35,164 bases of DNA, taken from assembly GCA_934203075.1 (NCBI GenBank), contig CAKPYT010000020.1, positions 1 through 35,164 on the forward strand, given 5' to 3'. Below, piece after piece: positions 8,332 through 16,181 of the stretch (position 1 is its first letter; each line of letters starts with the position of its first letter). Source of the DNA: an uncultured Clostridia bacterium (GTDB lineage: Bacteria > Bacillota > Clostridia > Christensenellales > CAG-314). Both the position numbers and the translations under genes were made by a program. Under the pieces are notes generated by a model. The model was not told the DNA's origin, made no database searches, and worked only from the letters and a program-made list of their open reading frames with translations.

Positions 8332-8913
8332 ATGGGAATTTTAACTTTAATTATCGGCGCGGTTTTTGTAAATAACTTCGTGCTTGTGCAATTTCTGGGA
8401 ATCTGCCCCTTCCTGGGCGTCAGCAAAAAAACGGACAGTGCCCTGGGGATGGGCGTTGCGGTTATCTTCGTTATGACGTTGGCTTCCGCCATTACGTACG
8501 CCATCAACACCTGGATTCTGGTTCCGTTAAAAATTACCTATCTGCAAACGATTGCTTTCATCTTCGTTATCGCTGCGCTCGTGCAGATTCTGGAAATGAT
8601 TCTGAAAAAAATCTCTCCGTCGCTGTATTCCGCGTTGGGGGTGTACCTGCCGCTGATCACGACGAACTGTGCAATTCTCGGTGTGGCACAGCTGAACGTT
8701 ACGACGGCCACCATCACCAACATCGGTCTGGCAATGTTGAACGGCTTGTTCAGCGGTGTCGGCTTTACGCTTGCGATTTTCCTTCTGAGCGGTCTGCGTG
8801 AAAAGTTGGATAAAGTAAACGTACCCAAGCCGTTGAAAGGGTTCCCGATGACGTTGATTACCGCTTGCTTTATGGCAATGGCATTCTACGTGTTCTCGAT
8901 GGTACAGATGTAA
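8332..8913 (+). CDS. rnfA: Rnf complex membrane subunit RnfA
   Basis: Integral membrane subunit of 193 residues, homologous to NqrE and paralogous to RnfE, with six helices. C25 in LGICPFLGV and C113 in TTNCAILGV are the expected ligands of the intramembrane iron-sulfur cluster shared with RnfE. It starts one base after rnfE. Length and helix pattern are normal for the family. Confidence 0.95.
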   Translation: MGILTLIIGAVFVNNFVLVQFLGICPFLGVSKKTDSALGMGVAVIFVMTLASAITYAINTWILVPLKITYLQTIAFIFVIAALVQILEMILKKISPSLYSALGVYLPLITTNCAILGVAQLNVTTATITNIGLAMLNGLFSGVGFTLAIFLLSGLREKLDKVNVPKPLKGFPMTLITACFMAMAFYVFSMVQM

Positions 8914-8931
8914 CGGGAGGAGGAACGCAAA

Positions 8932-9753
8932 ATGATCAGTATGTTACTTTTTCAAGAAATCAATATTCAAACGCTTCTTTTCTCTGCCGCTTTGATGGTC
9001 GGCATTGCCGTGATTTTCGGTATTCTGATTGTCATCATTTCGAAAGTTTTCGAAGTGCAGAAGGATTCCAGAATCGATGACGTTTTGGCTCATCTGCCAA
9101 AGGCAAATTGCGGCGGATGCGGTCATCCCGGATGCGAAGGTTTTGCCAAGGCTCTCGTCGAGGGAACTGCAAATATCAACGATTGTGCACAGACTTCTGC
9201 CGAAGATAAAGCGGAAATCGCCAAAGTGCTCGGCATTGAGTTTGCGGGCAGCGAACCCACGAAAATGGTTGTGGCTTGCTGCGGCGGCGAACAGTGCAGC
9301 GACAAAGCAGATTATCAGGGCTATGGGGACTGCGTGTCTCAAAACATGCTTGCAGGAGGCAAAAAGGCATGTTCCGCGGGATGCATGGGCATGGGTACTT
9401 GTGCCGAAGCCTGCCCGAGTTATGCGCTGAAAATATCCCAAAGCCTGCCGGAGTTCGATCAAAGCCTGTGCACTACTTGCGGATTGTGCGCAATGGCATG
9501 CCCTAAAAAACTGATTCACCGGATTCCTCAGTCTGCCAAAGTGTATATTGCTTGCTCCAGCGAGTGCCGCGGAAAGGACGTGATGAGCGTTTGCAAAATC
9601 GGGTGTATCGGCTGCGGAATGTGCGCGCGTAATTGCCCGCAGGGGGCCATCCAGATGGTCAATAACCTGCCCGTCATCGATTATTCGAAGTGTACGAATT
9701 GCGGCACCTGTGTGGCAAAATGCCCGCGGAAATGCATCAAAACGATTGACTAG
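8932..9753 (+). CDS. rnfB: Rnf complex ferredoxin-like subunit RnfB
   Basis: Membrane-anchored iron-sulfur subunit that accepts electrons from soluble ferredoxin. The protein has 273 residues. One N-terminal helix spans about 15-38. A four-Cys cluster domain follows (C60, C63, C68, C85). Further Cys-rich motifs lie at about C147-C161, C180-C190, C225-C235 and C254-C264, giving several [4Fe-4S] clusters as in clostridial RnfB. The ATG follows GGGAGGAGG 8 bases upstream. It is the last gene of the operon, with a strong terminator 28 bases beyond the stop codon. Confidence 0.95.
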   Translation: MISMLLFQEINIQTLLFSAALMVGIAVIFGILIVIISKVFEVQKDSRIDDVLAHLPKANCGGCGHPGCEGFAKALVEGTANINDCAQTSAEDKAEIAKVLGIEFAGSEPTKMVVACCGGEQCSDKADYQGYGDCVSQNMLAGGKKACSAGCMGMGTCAEACPSYALKISQSLPEFDQSLCTTCGLCAMACPKKLIHRIPQSAKVYIACSSECRGKDVMSVCKIGCIGCGMCARNCPQGAIQMVNNLPVIDYSKCTNCGTCVAKCPRKCIKTID

Positions 9754-9780
9754 TTCTTGTTTCGATTTATCCTGAAAAGA

Positions 9781-9807
9781 AAAGGCAACCGAAAAGGTTG
9801 CCTTTTT
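9781..9807 (+). terminator. Terminator of the rnf operon
   Basis: A 10-bp stem (AAAGGCAACC with GGTTGCCTTT) with a 5-base A-rich loop runs into a T-tract, just after rnfB. Confidence 0.92.
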
Positions 9808-10034
9808 GTATGCAAAAGGGTTGTCGGCAGGAAAGAATTTGGGGGCGTGCGCTTGCGGAAGTCTTCCGTTGAAAGAAAAAGGAAAACGTCTTCCCGTAAC
9901 TTTTTTTGTACACTCCGTCGGAGTGCAATGTGTTTACGGGAGGGGATACGGTGATTTCCGAGAAAGAATAAAAAAACAGGCTTTTCGCATCGAAAAAAAT
10001 ATCAGAAAATCTTCAAATATTTGATATTACGGCC
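9808..10034. other. Intergenic region with unexplained inverted repeats
   Basis: About 230 bases between the rnf terminator and the ppx promoter hold no convincing gene. Three folded elements are visible. CGGAA-GTC-TTCCG lies at 9856-9868. A long arm CTTCCCGTAA (9890-9899) can pair with a matching arm at about 9934-9943, and it encloses CACTCC-GTC-GGAGTG at 9911-9925. AATATCA and TGATATT lie at about 9998-10004 and 10022-10028. Short frames across the region have no ribosome sites or recognisable products. Confidence 0.5.
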
Positions 10035-10063
10035 TTTTCAATTGAAAATATCTGTGCTATAAT
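10035..10063 (+). promoter_or_regulatory. Promoter of the Ppx/GppA gene (extended -10)
   Basis: TTTTCA, 17 bases, then TATAAT with an upstream TGC making an extended -10. Expected transcription start is near 10070, giving a leader of about 38 bases. Confidence 0.75.
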
Positions 10064-10107
10064 GCTATATAATTATCGGGCAGAGTGCCCATCAGGAGAG
10101 AAACACT

Positions 10108-11613
10108 TTGGAAAGAATCGGCTTAATTGATTTGGGTTCGAATACGGCAAGATTGGTTGTCTTTGATATTCTGGACGGCGGATATTTCTGTGTCGTAGAC
10201 GAAATGCGAGAAACGGTACGCTTGGGAGAAATGGAAAAAGATAACGTTCTGAAATCTTCGAGAATGGCGCAGGCCATCAGCACGTTGAAACTGTTTCAAA
10301 AAGTATGCGAAGTTCAAAAAACGGATCGCATCGTAGCGTTTACTACGGCGGCCGTACGTATGGCAAAAAATCAAAAAACCTTTTTGAACGAAGTGTTCAC
10401 GGCAACGGGGATCCGTTTGCGTGTGCTGAGCGAAGAAGAAGAAGCGACCTATATCTATCAGGGCGTCATCAACTCTATGGATATTCCGAAAGGGTTGATT
10501 ATGGAAATCGGCGGAGGCAGTACGAAACTGGTGTACTATAACCGTCGAAACATTTTGCATCAGGAAGTTTTACCTTTCGGCGAAGTCACCCTTTCCGAAT
10601 TGGGAGAAAAAGATTCCGGTGAAGATCACGCATTGGTGGTGGAAGCGTTTGTAAAAGAACAACTCTCCAAAGTGGAGTGGCTGCAGGAACTCGAACCGGA
10701 AGTACAGTTGATCGGCGTCGGCGGGACGTTCCGCAATCTGGCGCGCATTTCGCATAAAATCAAGAAAGTATCGATGGAAATGATTCATAACTATCATATT
10801 TCGTCGGCAGATTTCGATAATATCTATCACATGATGAAAGTGTTGGATATCGACAAAAAGGTGAAAATCCGCGGGCTGTCTTCGCTGCGTGCGGATATTT
10901 TCCCCAGTGCGTTGTCCGCAATCAAAGCAGTGATGGAGTATTGCCATTTCGATACCATTGTCACCGGCAGTTGTGCCGTGCGCGAGGGGATGATGTTTAA
11001 CTATGCGGTTCCGCAAACGTTGGAAAAACCGATTTCCGACGTGCTTGGACACTCCCTGCACACGTATATGAAAAAACTGCATTGCGATGAAGCCCACGGA
11101 GAACAGGTGTTTAATCTGTGCGTGCAGTTGTTCAAACAATTGCGCGTGCTGCACAAATTCCCCAGGAGTTACGTAAAAATCTTGCGTACGTGTGCGCTTC
11201 TTTGTGACGCGGGACTTAGTTTCAAGTTCTATAAAAACCAAAAGCATGCGGCGTACGTCATTCTGAATGCGACTCTATACGGGTTGTCGCATCACGATAT
11301 CATCGTTGCCGCCATGGTAACGGATATTTATGACAGAGAGGACGCTAACGTACAGGATTGGGCAAGGTATCGCGACGTTCTGACGGATGAAGATCTGGAT
11401 GCCGTTCGTAAACTTGCGGTAATTCTGCGCTTGGCCGTGGCGCTGGATAAAAGCCGTAACGGTGTGGTGACGGAGATTAACTGTGATGCTTTGGGCGACA
11501 GTGTCATCATGAAGCTGGAAACGCAGGGGGATGCCTTGCTGGAATTGCGCGAAGCGCAAAAAGCGTTGGGGGACTTCAAAAAAGTATTCCGCAAAAACCT
11601 GGAAATTTTGTAA
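10108..11613 (+). CDS. ppx: Ppx/GppA family exopolyphosphatase / pppGpp phosphatase
   Basis: Cytoplasmic phosphatase of the actin-like ATPase superfamily that hydrolyses inorganic polyphosphate and/or pppGpp. The protein has 501 residues. The N-terminal domain begins with the phosphate motif IDLGSNTARLVVFD and continues with AFTTAAVRMAKN, the acidic EEEEATYIYQG stretch and a second phosphate loop EIGGGSTKLVYY. The C-terminal part (about 310-501) is helical and HD-like, as in long Ppx proteins. The start is TTG at 10108 with AGGAG 9 bases upstream; no ATG fits better. It has its own promoter and terminator and so is monocistronic. Sequence alone does not separate polyphosphatase from pppGpp phosphatase activity. 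Confidence 0.88.
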   Translation: MERIGLIDLGSNTARLVVFDILDGGYFCVVDEMRETVRLGEMEKDNVLKSSRMAQAISTLKLFQKVCEVQKTDRIVAFTTAAVRMAKNQKTFLNEVFTATGIRLRVLSEEEEATYIYQGVINSMDIPKGLIMEIGGGSTKLVYYNRRNILHQEVLPFGEVTLSELGEKDSGEDHALVVEAFVKEQLSKVEWLQELEPEVQLIGVGGTFRNLARISHKIKKVSMEMIHNYHISSADFDNIYHMMKVLDIDKKVKIRGLSSLRADIFPSALSAIKAVMEYCHFDTIVTGSCAVREGMMFNYAVPQTLEKPISDVLGHSLHTYMKKLHCDEAHGEQVFNLCVQLFKQLRVLHKFPRSYVKILRTCALLCDAGLSFKFYKNQKHAAYVILNATLYGLSHHDIIVAAMVTDIYDREDANVQDWARYRDVLTDEDLDAVRKLAVILRLAVALDKSRNGVVTEINCDALGDSVIMKLETQGDALLELREAQKALGDFKKVFRKNLEIL

Positions 11614-11631
11614 TCGATATTGTACAAACAG

Positions 11632-11660
11632 AAAACAACCGCAAAAGCGGTTGTTTTTTT
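11632..11660 (+). terminator. Terminator of the Ppx/GppA gene
   Basis: An 11-bp stem AAAACAACCGC / GCGGTTGTTTT with an AAAA tetraloop continues into a run of T. Confidence 0.92.
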
Positions 11661-11702
11661 GAAGAGAACAAAGCCGTACCGGGCTGTCTCGCTATTCCGA
11701 AC

Positions 11703-11731
11703 TTTACAAGTTTAGAAAAGTGTATTATAAT
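11703..11731 (+). promoter_or_regulatory. Promoter placing the transcription start on the maf start codon
   Basis: TTTACA and TATAAT with a 17-base spacer. The -10 box ends 6 bases before the maf ATG, so transcription should begin at or within a base or two of that ATG. Confidence 0.75.
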
Positions 11732-11737
11732 AAAACT

Positions 11738-12295
11738 ATGAAATTGATTTTAGCATCGCAAAGCCCAAGGCGCAAAGACTTGTTGGCCGGGCTTCATCTT
11801 CCGTTTGAAGTGGTACCTTCTCATTTCGACGAGAGTACCGTCGTTGCGGTCAGCCCCCGCTTGGAAGTGCAGGCACTTGCCGCAGGAAAAGCGCGGGAGA
11901 CGGCAAAAGGGCATCCGGATGCCGTTGTGATCGGGGCGGATACCGTTGTAGCTTTGGACGAAAAAATTTTGGGAAAGCCCAAAAGTCCTGCAGAAGCAAA
12001 GCAAATGCTGCGGATGCTTTCCGGCAGGACGCACGACGTCTTTACGGGCGTGTGTGTCGTTTGCAGGGGGAAAGAAGTTTCCGAATGTGCGGTTACGCAC
12101 GTGACGTTTCGGGAGTTGTCTCCGGAAGATATCGAAGAGTATGTGCAAACGGGCTCCCCGTTCGATAAGGCCGGGGCCTATGGCATTCAGGATTGTGATT
12201 TCGTGCGGCATTACGAAGGGGAGTATGAAAACGTAATGGGATTACCGCTATGTACGGTAAAAAAACTGTTGACTTCGGTAGGAGTGGAATTATGA
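11738..12295 (+). CDS. maf: Maf family nucleotide pyrophosphatase
   Basis: Hydrolyses non-canonical or modified nucleoside triphosphates such as dTTP/UTP-type substrates; linked to division arrest in Bacillus. The 185-residue protein begins with the family signature LILASQSPRRKDLL and has GADTVV, LGKP and GRTHDVFTGV motifs, then KAGAYGIQ, all typical of Maf. The start is ATG 11738, because Maf proteins begin immediately before this signature. No ribosome site precedes it and the promoter lies directly upstream, so the mRNA looks leaderless. An in-frame GTG at 11720 would overlap the promoter. The stop codon overlaps the next start codon (ATGA), coupling it to the MreB-like gene. Maf next to mreB is a common arrangement. 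Confidence 0.93.
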   Translation: MKLILASQSPRRKDLLAGLHLPFEVVPSHFDESTVVAVSPRLEVQALAAGKARETAKGHPDAVVIGADTVVALDEKILGKPKSPAEAKQMLRMLSGRTHDVFTGVCVVCRGKEVSECAVTHVTFRELSPEDIEEYVQTGSPFDKAGAYGIQDCDFVRHYEGEYENVMGLPLCTVKKLLTSVGVEL

Positions 12296-13230
12296 AACAG
12301 ATTTTAGTGGATTTCGGTTCGGATTATCTTTATTTAAGTTTGGTCGGACATCCGGAAGTATTGGCAGAGCCTGCCTTGGTGGCGGTAGATAGTACCACGG
12401 GTGTCGTGAAAGCCGTCGGTGCGGCCGCAAAAAAAGCAAGCGGCTGTACTTTGGTCCGGCCGATTGTGGAGGGCTGCCTCGTACAGGAAGCTTATGCCGT
12501 GGCCTTATTCCGGCATGCCGCGCAAAAGTTAGGGACGTCCTTTACCAGATCAAAAGTGATTTGCGGAACTTCCGTAGGGCTGAACAGCAGAGATAAGGCA
12601 GCGATTGAATCGTTGTTTAATCAGTTGGGAGTAAAGGGAACGGTGTTTGTGGAAAGCGCCATTGCGGATTATTGTGTCGTTCAGGAAGAATTCGGCGTTT
12701 CCGATGCTCTCATCGTGAACATCGGTGCGGATTGCTCGGAAGTAACATATATGCAAAACGGCAGGATTTTGGGCGGTGGCAGCGTGTATATTGCGGGCAA
12801 TCGTCTGGACAGTACCATTGCATCGTATCTGGAAGATAAATATCAATTGCAATTAACGGAAGAACAGCTTCGCAACGTGAAAGAGCAATGCGTATCGCTT
12901 TACGCTAACGACGTTTCCTCTCAGACAATCACGGGCACCACGCCGGACGGAGAAAAAACGGTGTCGCTCGGAGCCCGGGAACTTTACGATGCGGTCTCGT
13001 ATCTGATTTCCCGCGTGCTGGAGGTTGCAAAAGGGCTGCTGCGCGAAGGCCCGTCTGCCGATACGGAGGTATATCTCACCGGCGGAACGGCACAATTGCA
13101 AGGGCTGGATAGTTTTGTATCGCAGGAATTGGGCAGGCCCGTGCACGTGCTGGAGCATGCGGAGCGCTCTGTATTGGATGGATTACGTCTGTATGTAAAT
13201 AAAAAGAAAGAAGAAAACGCGACAGAATAA
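12292..13230 (+). CDS. Divergent MreB-like actin-family protein
   Basis: Protein of 312 residues, somewhat shorter than MreB (about 335-345), aligning along its length to MreB/Mbl cell-shape proteins. Recognisable parts are the C-terminal adenosine motif YLTGGTAQLQGLDSFV and the IAGNRLDSTIASYLEDKY segment. Nucleotide motifs are degenerate. Phosphate loop 1 is DFGSDYLYLSL, not the usual DLGTANT type. Phosphate loop 2 is NIGADCSEV, not DIGGGTTEV. It may therefore bind or hydrolyse ATP poorly. The GGAGTGG upstream and the ATGA overlap with maf support the start. mreC and mreD, usual downstream partners, are absent. Its position before minD fits the conserved mre-min neighbourhood, but a true MreB may be elsewhere on the chromosome. 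Confidence 0.75.
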   Translation: MKQILVDFGSDYLYLSLVGHPEVLAEPALVAVDSTTGVVKAVGAAAKKASGCTLVRPIVEGCLVQEAYAVALFRHAAQKLGTSFTRSKVICGTSVGLNSRDKAAIESLFNQLGVKGTVFVESAIADYCVVQEEFGVSDALIVNIGADCSEVTYMQNGRILGGGSVYIAGNRLDSTIASYLEDKYQLQLTEEQLRNVKEQCVSLYANDVSSQTITGTTPDGEKTVSLGARELYDAVSYLISRVLEVAKGLLREGPSADTEVYLTGGTAQLQGLDSFVSQELGRPVHVLEHAERSVLDGLRLYVNKKKEENATE

Positions 13231-13304
13231 GTAGTATAAAACTTGTTGGAACAACCCTTCAGACGAAGGAGGGGGGAAAGGAAAACGCAAAAAGAATATC
13301 GCAG

Positions 13305-13332
13305 GGAGGAGGCTTTTGACTCCTCCTTTTTT
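13305..13332 (+). terminator. Terminator of the maf-mreB-like operon
   Basis: GGAGGAG and CTCCTCC form a 7-bp stem with an 8-base loop followed by six T residues, 75 bases past the MreB-like stop codon. Confidence 0.85.
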
Positions 13333-13383
13333 CTTGCGACGGAAGAGAAAACTGTCGAATTTCGTCTGTTTTTCTCTAACGTC

Positions 13384-13411
13384 TTTACGGCGTTTTTTTG
13401 CGCTGTATAAT
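13384..13411 (+). promoter_or_regulatory. Promoter of the minDE-spoIVF operon
   Basis: TTTACG and TATAAT with a 16-base spacer, 22 bases ahead of the minD start codon. The short leader holds the GGGAGGGGG ribosome site. Confidence 0.6.
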
Positions 13412-13433
13412 GAGGGTCTACGGGAGGGGGCAT

Positions 13434-14204
13434 ATGGCGCGAAAAATCGTTATCACAAGCGGAAAGGGAGGCGTCGGCAAAACCACGCTTACGGCAAGGT
13501 TGGGCATGGCTCTGGCACGGCGAGGAATACGCGTTGCTTTGGTGGATTTAGACTTGGGGTTGAATAATCTGGATGTTGCTTTCGGGGTGGAAAACCGTGT
13601 CGTATTCGACTTGTCGGATGTCATCGAGGGGAGATGCCGCATCAAACAGGCGTTTGTACAACCGTACGAAATTCCTACGTTGTATCTGTTGCCGAGCAGT
13701 CATGCTCCGTTGGAAATCACACAGCAAAACGTGCGTTTACTTGTGCAAAAAATGGAACCGCTTTTCGACTATATCCTTTTTGATTGTCCCGCCGGGATCG
13801 AAACAGGGTTCCATCGGGCAGTCTCCTGCGCAGAAGAAGCCATCGTAGTGTGTACTCCCAATCTCAGCAGCATTCGGGATGCCAATAAAGTGCTGGGGCT
13901 GCTCGAAACTTATGATTTGCATTCCGTTCGTATCGTGGTAAATCGCATGCGCGGAGATTTGGTAAAAAGCGGGGAAATGATGGATGCTTTTCAGATTTTC
14001 GGTTTATTGCAATGCGAGCCTTTGGGCATCTTGCCGGAGTGGAGTTGTATGCCGAGCGACCTTTCCGCCAAGGGATCGAAAGAGCAGGAAGAGGCCTTCG
14101 ATCTCGTTGCCGGGAATCTGCACGACGGAACCTGCTACTTGTATGACTATCTGTATCGTTACCGCTCCCTTTGGGAACGATGGAAGGCCAGGAGGGCAAA
14201 ATGA
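13434..14204 (+). CDS. minD: Septum-site determining ATPase MinD
   Basis: Membrane-associated ATPase that positions the division septum by recruiting MinC and responding to MinE. The 256-residue protein has the deviant Walker A motif GKGGVGKTT at the N-terminus, the switch motif VDLDLGLNN, and the Walker B-like FDCPAGIE. The C-terminal SLWERWKARRAK is amphipathic and basic, as expected for the membrane-targeting helix. ATG 13434 follows GGGAGGGGG; an in-frame frame-start further upstream lies on the promoter. The stop codon overlaps the minE start (ATGA). No minC gene is present beside it. Confidence 0.93.
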   Translation: MARKIVITSGKGGVGKTTLTARLGMALARRGIRVALVDLDLGLNNLDVAFGVENRVVFDLSDVIEGRCRIKQAFVQPYEIPTLYLLPSSHAPLEITQQNVRLLVQKMEPLFDYILFDCPAGIETGFHRAVSCAEEAIVVCTPNLSSIRDANKVLGLLETYDLHSVRIVVNRMRGDLVKSGEMMDAFQIFGLLQCEPLGILPEWSCMPSDLSAKGSKEQEEAFDLVAGNLHDGTCYLYDYLYRYRSLWERWKARRAK

Positions 14205-14425
14205 CGCTTTCGGATTATCAAAGAGCAAAAAATCTGTTAAAAAACAATCAATCCTCCCGCATGGAGGAGAAGCTTTCCACAGAGTTGTATCGGCTGTTCC
14301 GAAATTATATGCAGTTGGATCCGTCAGACGTTTTTGTTGAGTTCGCGTCAACGGAACAGGAGGTCGTTTGTACGGTTTCGGTAAAGGGTAAAAACTGTAA
14401 GGCATACCCGCAGACCGTTCGCTGA
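14201..14425 (+). CDS. minE: Divergent MinE topological specificity factor
   Basis: Small protein of 74 residues directly coupled to minD by a 4-base overlap. The N-terminal part (LSDYQRAKNLLKNN, followed by a basic/polar stretch) resembles the MinD-binding segment of MinE. Residues about 28-68 match the C-terminal topological domain, with the pattern ELYRLFRNYMQLDPSDVFVEF and then a paired beta strand. MinE stimulates MinD ATPase and creates oscillation. Identification rests on position, length and this partial similarity. Confidence 0.75.
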   Translation: MTLSDYQRAKNLLKNNQSSRMEEKLSTELYRLFRNYMQLDPSDVFVEFASTEQEVVCTVSVKGKNCKAYPQTVR

Positions 14426-14494
14426 TTCTCTTTCGGAGGGGTTCTATCCGCTGCACATCCGGAATATATTATCGTAGTTTTATGGGGGTGCTCT

Positions 14495-15250
14495 ATGAAA
14501 TACGATGATATGCCGAAACTGGTATGTGTTGCAGAAGAAGAGGATTGGTTAAGCGTAAACTATGCGGAAGAAGCGTTTACCGAAACGCCGCAAAGCGAAG
14601 CACTTGCGGGGGAAGAACGTGGGCTCGAAATCGACGCGCCGAAAACCGGGCTTGACGCAGCGCCGGAGAGCGCGGCGCTCCCCTCGGAAAATGCCGCAGT
14701 GCCGGAGGATCCGAACCTGTCGGAGCGGGAACTGCAGCCGCGTTTTATCCGTCGCAAACGGAAAAACAAAAAGCATCATCGCAAAAATTTGTGGAAAATG
14801 GTGGCCGCTGCCGTCGCGGGAATTGCCATTTTCTGCGGATTGCTGCTGGCCGACGGAGGAATGCAGGGTGTTTTCGATTACGCAAAACAAACGTATATTT
14901 CCGTCTTGACGACGGAGCAAACGTATCTTTCCGTGGAACTGCCTGCATGTACGACGGTACAAAGCGTGGAGGACGGCGCGGTAGTGTTTTCCGGCGGCAG
15001 GCTCGTGCTGAATTTGCAAAGCGGGGAAGTAACGGAAGCGGCCAACGGCACGGTTGTGGTGCAGGCCGGGGAAGATTTGCAATACCGCTATACGGGTCTG
15101 ACGGACGTGATGGTATCTGTTTCACAGCAGGTGCAACCGCAGGATATTCTCGGCAAATACGAAAATCAGGCACGGGTGGAAATGTTCTACCGTGGAAAAC
15201 CCGTTAAGAACATGCTGCAAGAGAACAGGACGCTCGTTTGGAACGTATAA
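14495..15250 (+). CDS. SpoIVFA-like membrane protein with degenerate LytM domain
   Basis: Bitopic membrane protein of 251 residues. Residues 1-80 are acidic and probably disordered, 83-98 very basic, about 100-119 a membrane helix, and about 145-251 a domain resembling a degenerate LytM/M23 fold. The end contains VSQQVQPQDILGKYENQA and a VEMFYRGKPVKN strand. No HxH-type metal site is visible, as in Bacillus SpoIVFA, which regulates the protease SpoIVFB. The next gene overlaps by 13 bases and encodes a SpoIVFB homologue, which is the main support. GGGGGTG precedes the ATG. If correct, it holds the protease inactive at the forespore membrane until signalled. Confidence 0.7.
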   Translation: MKYDDMPKLVCVAEEEDWLSVNYAEEAFTETPQSEALAGEERGLEIDAPKTGLDAAPESAALPSENAAVPEDPNLSERELQPRFIRRKRKNKKHHRKNLWKMVAAAVAGIAIFCGLLLADGGMQGVFDYAKQTYISVLTTEQTYLSVELPACTTVQSVEDGAVVFSGGRLVLNLQSGEVTEAANGTVVVQAGEDLQYRYTGLTDVMVSVSQQVQPQDILGKYENQARVEMFYRGKPVKNMLQENRTLVWNV

Positions 15251-16086
15251 CGTGGAAAGTCAGCCCAAGTTTCTTTGCGCTGGCTTTTTTCTTTGTGCTG
15301 TGCCGCCAATCCACGCTGTTCGCCTGGTACATGCTGGCCGTTTCCCTGCACGAGTGTTCGCATGCCGTGGCAGCGCGTAAGCTCGGCTATCGGTGCAACG
15401 TCATTTGCCTCTCGGCATTCGGTGCCGTGCTCTACGGAGAGTTCCTGAGCCTTCCCCGCAGGGACGAAATTGTCATTGCGCTTGCTGGGCCTTTGTGCAA
15501 CCTGGTTTTGGCGCTCTGTTTCGTGGCTCTTTGGTGGATTGCCCCCGTTTGTTTCGTTTTTACGCAACCGTTCGTATGGGCAAATCTGACGATCGCTTTA
15601 ACCAACCTTTTGCCTTGCTATCCTTTGGACGGCGGCAGGGTTTGGCTCGCGCTGTTTTCGGGCGGAAAAACAACCGCCGGCCGCGCACTGCAAATCATCG
15701 GGAGCGTACTGTCCGTTCTCTTGTTTTGTGCGTTTTTACTCAGTCTTTTCGGAACGCCAAACTTCACGCTCGGTCTGTTTGCCGTGTTTCTGTTTTCGGG
15801 AGGAATTCAGATGAAAAACGAAAGATACTATCGCAGGCTTCTTTCCAAAGAGGTTCTTACCGTCAAACTAAAACGCGGAGCCGTTCTGCACCGTCTGGTC
15901 GTGCCGCAAGAAATGCCGCTTTGGCAAATCGCCAAGCGCATCGGGACGGATTGGTTCGAAATATCGGTGTTTTTTAACGAGCGGGAACTGGCAACCATCA
16001 ACTCCCTGCAGTTGTTGGAGTTGTTGCAGAAGTTTTCGCCGCAAACGTCAGTGGGGGAGGCTTGCCGGCATCGCAACGACTTTTAG
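15238..16086 (+). CDS. spoIVFB: SpoIVFB-type site-2 (M50) intramembrane metalloprotease
   Basis: Integral membrane zinc protease of 282 residues. In Bacillus SpoIVFB cleaves pro-sigma-K during sporulation. The zinc motif HECSH lies at residues 38-42 and the second metal motif N123-LLPCYPLDGG with Asp131 follows after several helices. About six membrane segments are present. Residues about 195-270 form a soluble C-terminal domain that could be a reduced CBS-like region. The start is TTG at 15238, overlapping the SpoIVFA-like gene; the next in-frame start codons would remove the first helix. The pair implies an endospore-forming ancestry, but members outside sporulation exist and sigma-K is not seen here. 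Confidence 0.85.
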   Translation: MERITWKVSPSFFALAFFFVLCRQSTLFAWYMLAVSLHECSHAVAARKLGYRCNVICLSAFGAVLYGEFLSLPRRDEIVIALAGPLCNLVLALCFVALWWIAPVCFVFTQPFVWANLTIALTNLLPCYPLDGGRVWLALFSGGKTTAGRALQIIGSVLSVLLFCAFLLSLFGTPNFTLGLFAVFLFSGGIQMKNERYYRRLLSKEVLTVKLKRGAVLHRLVVPQEMPLWQIAKRIGTDWFEISVFFNERELATINSLQLLELLQKFSPQTSVGEACRHRNDF

Positions 16087-16152
16087 AAGTTTCCGGATTT
16101 GTTTTCCGGAAGTCGTCAGGTTATTTTTAAGAAAAAAAGTACGTCGGTTGCA

Positions 16153-16181
16153 TTTTCAAAGCAACCGCTTTGTGCTATAAT
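16153..16181 (+). promoter_or_regulatory. Promoter of the radical-SAM operon, with inverted repeat over the -35 box
   Basis: TTTTCA, 17 bases, TATAAT with extended TGC, closely similar to the ppx promoter. A 7-bp inverted repeat (CGGTTGC at 16145-16151 and GCAACCG at 16161-16167) flanks the -35 hexamer and could be an operator. The predicted leader to the start codon is about 170 bases. Confidence 0.7.

Noticed and set aside
9757..10024. Small open frames of 65 and 72 codons between rnfB and ppx
   Set aside because: They run through the rnf terminator, lack ribosome sites and are Lys/Arg-rich without pattern.
16091..16111. TTCCGGA / TCCGGAA hairpin after spoIVFB as a terminator
   Set aside because: Seven-bp stem without an adjacent T-tract; the T-rich stretch is ten bases away. 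Left uncalled.
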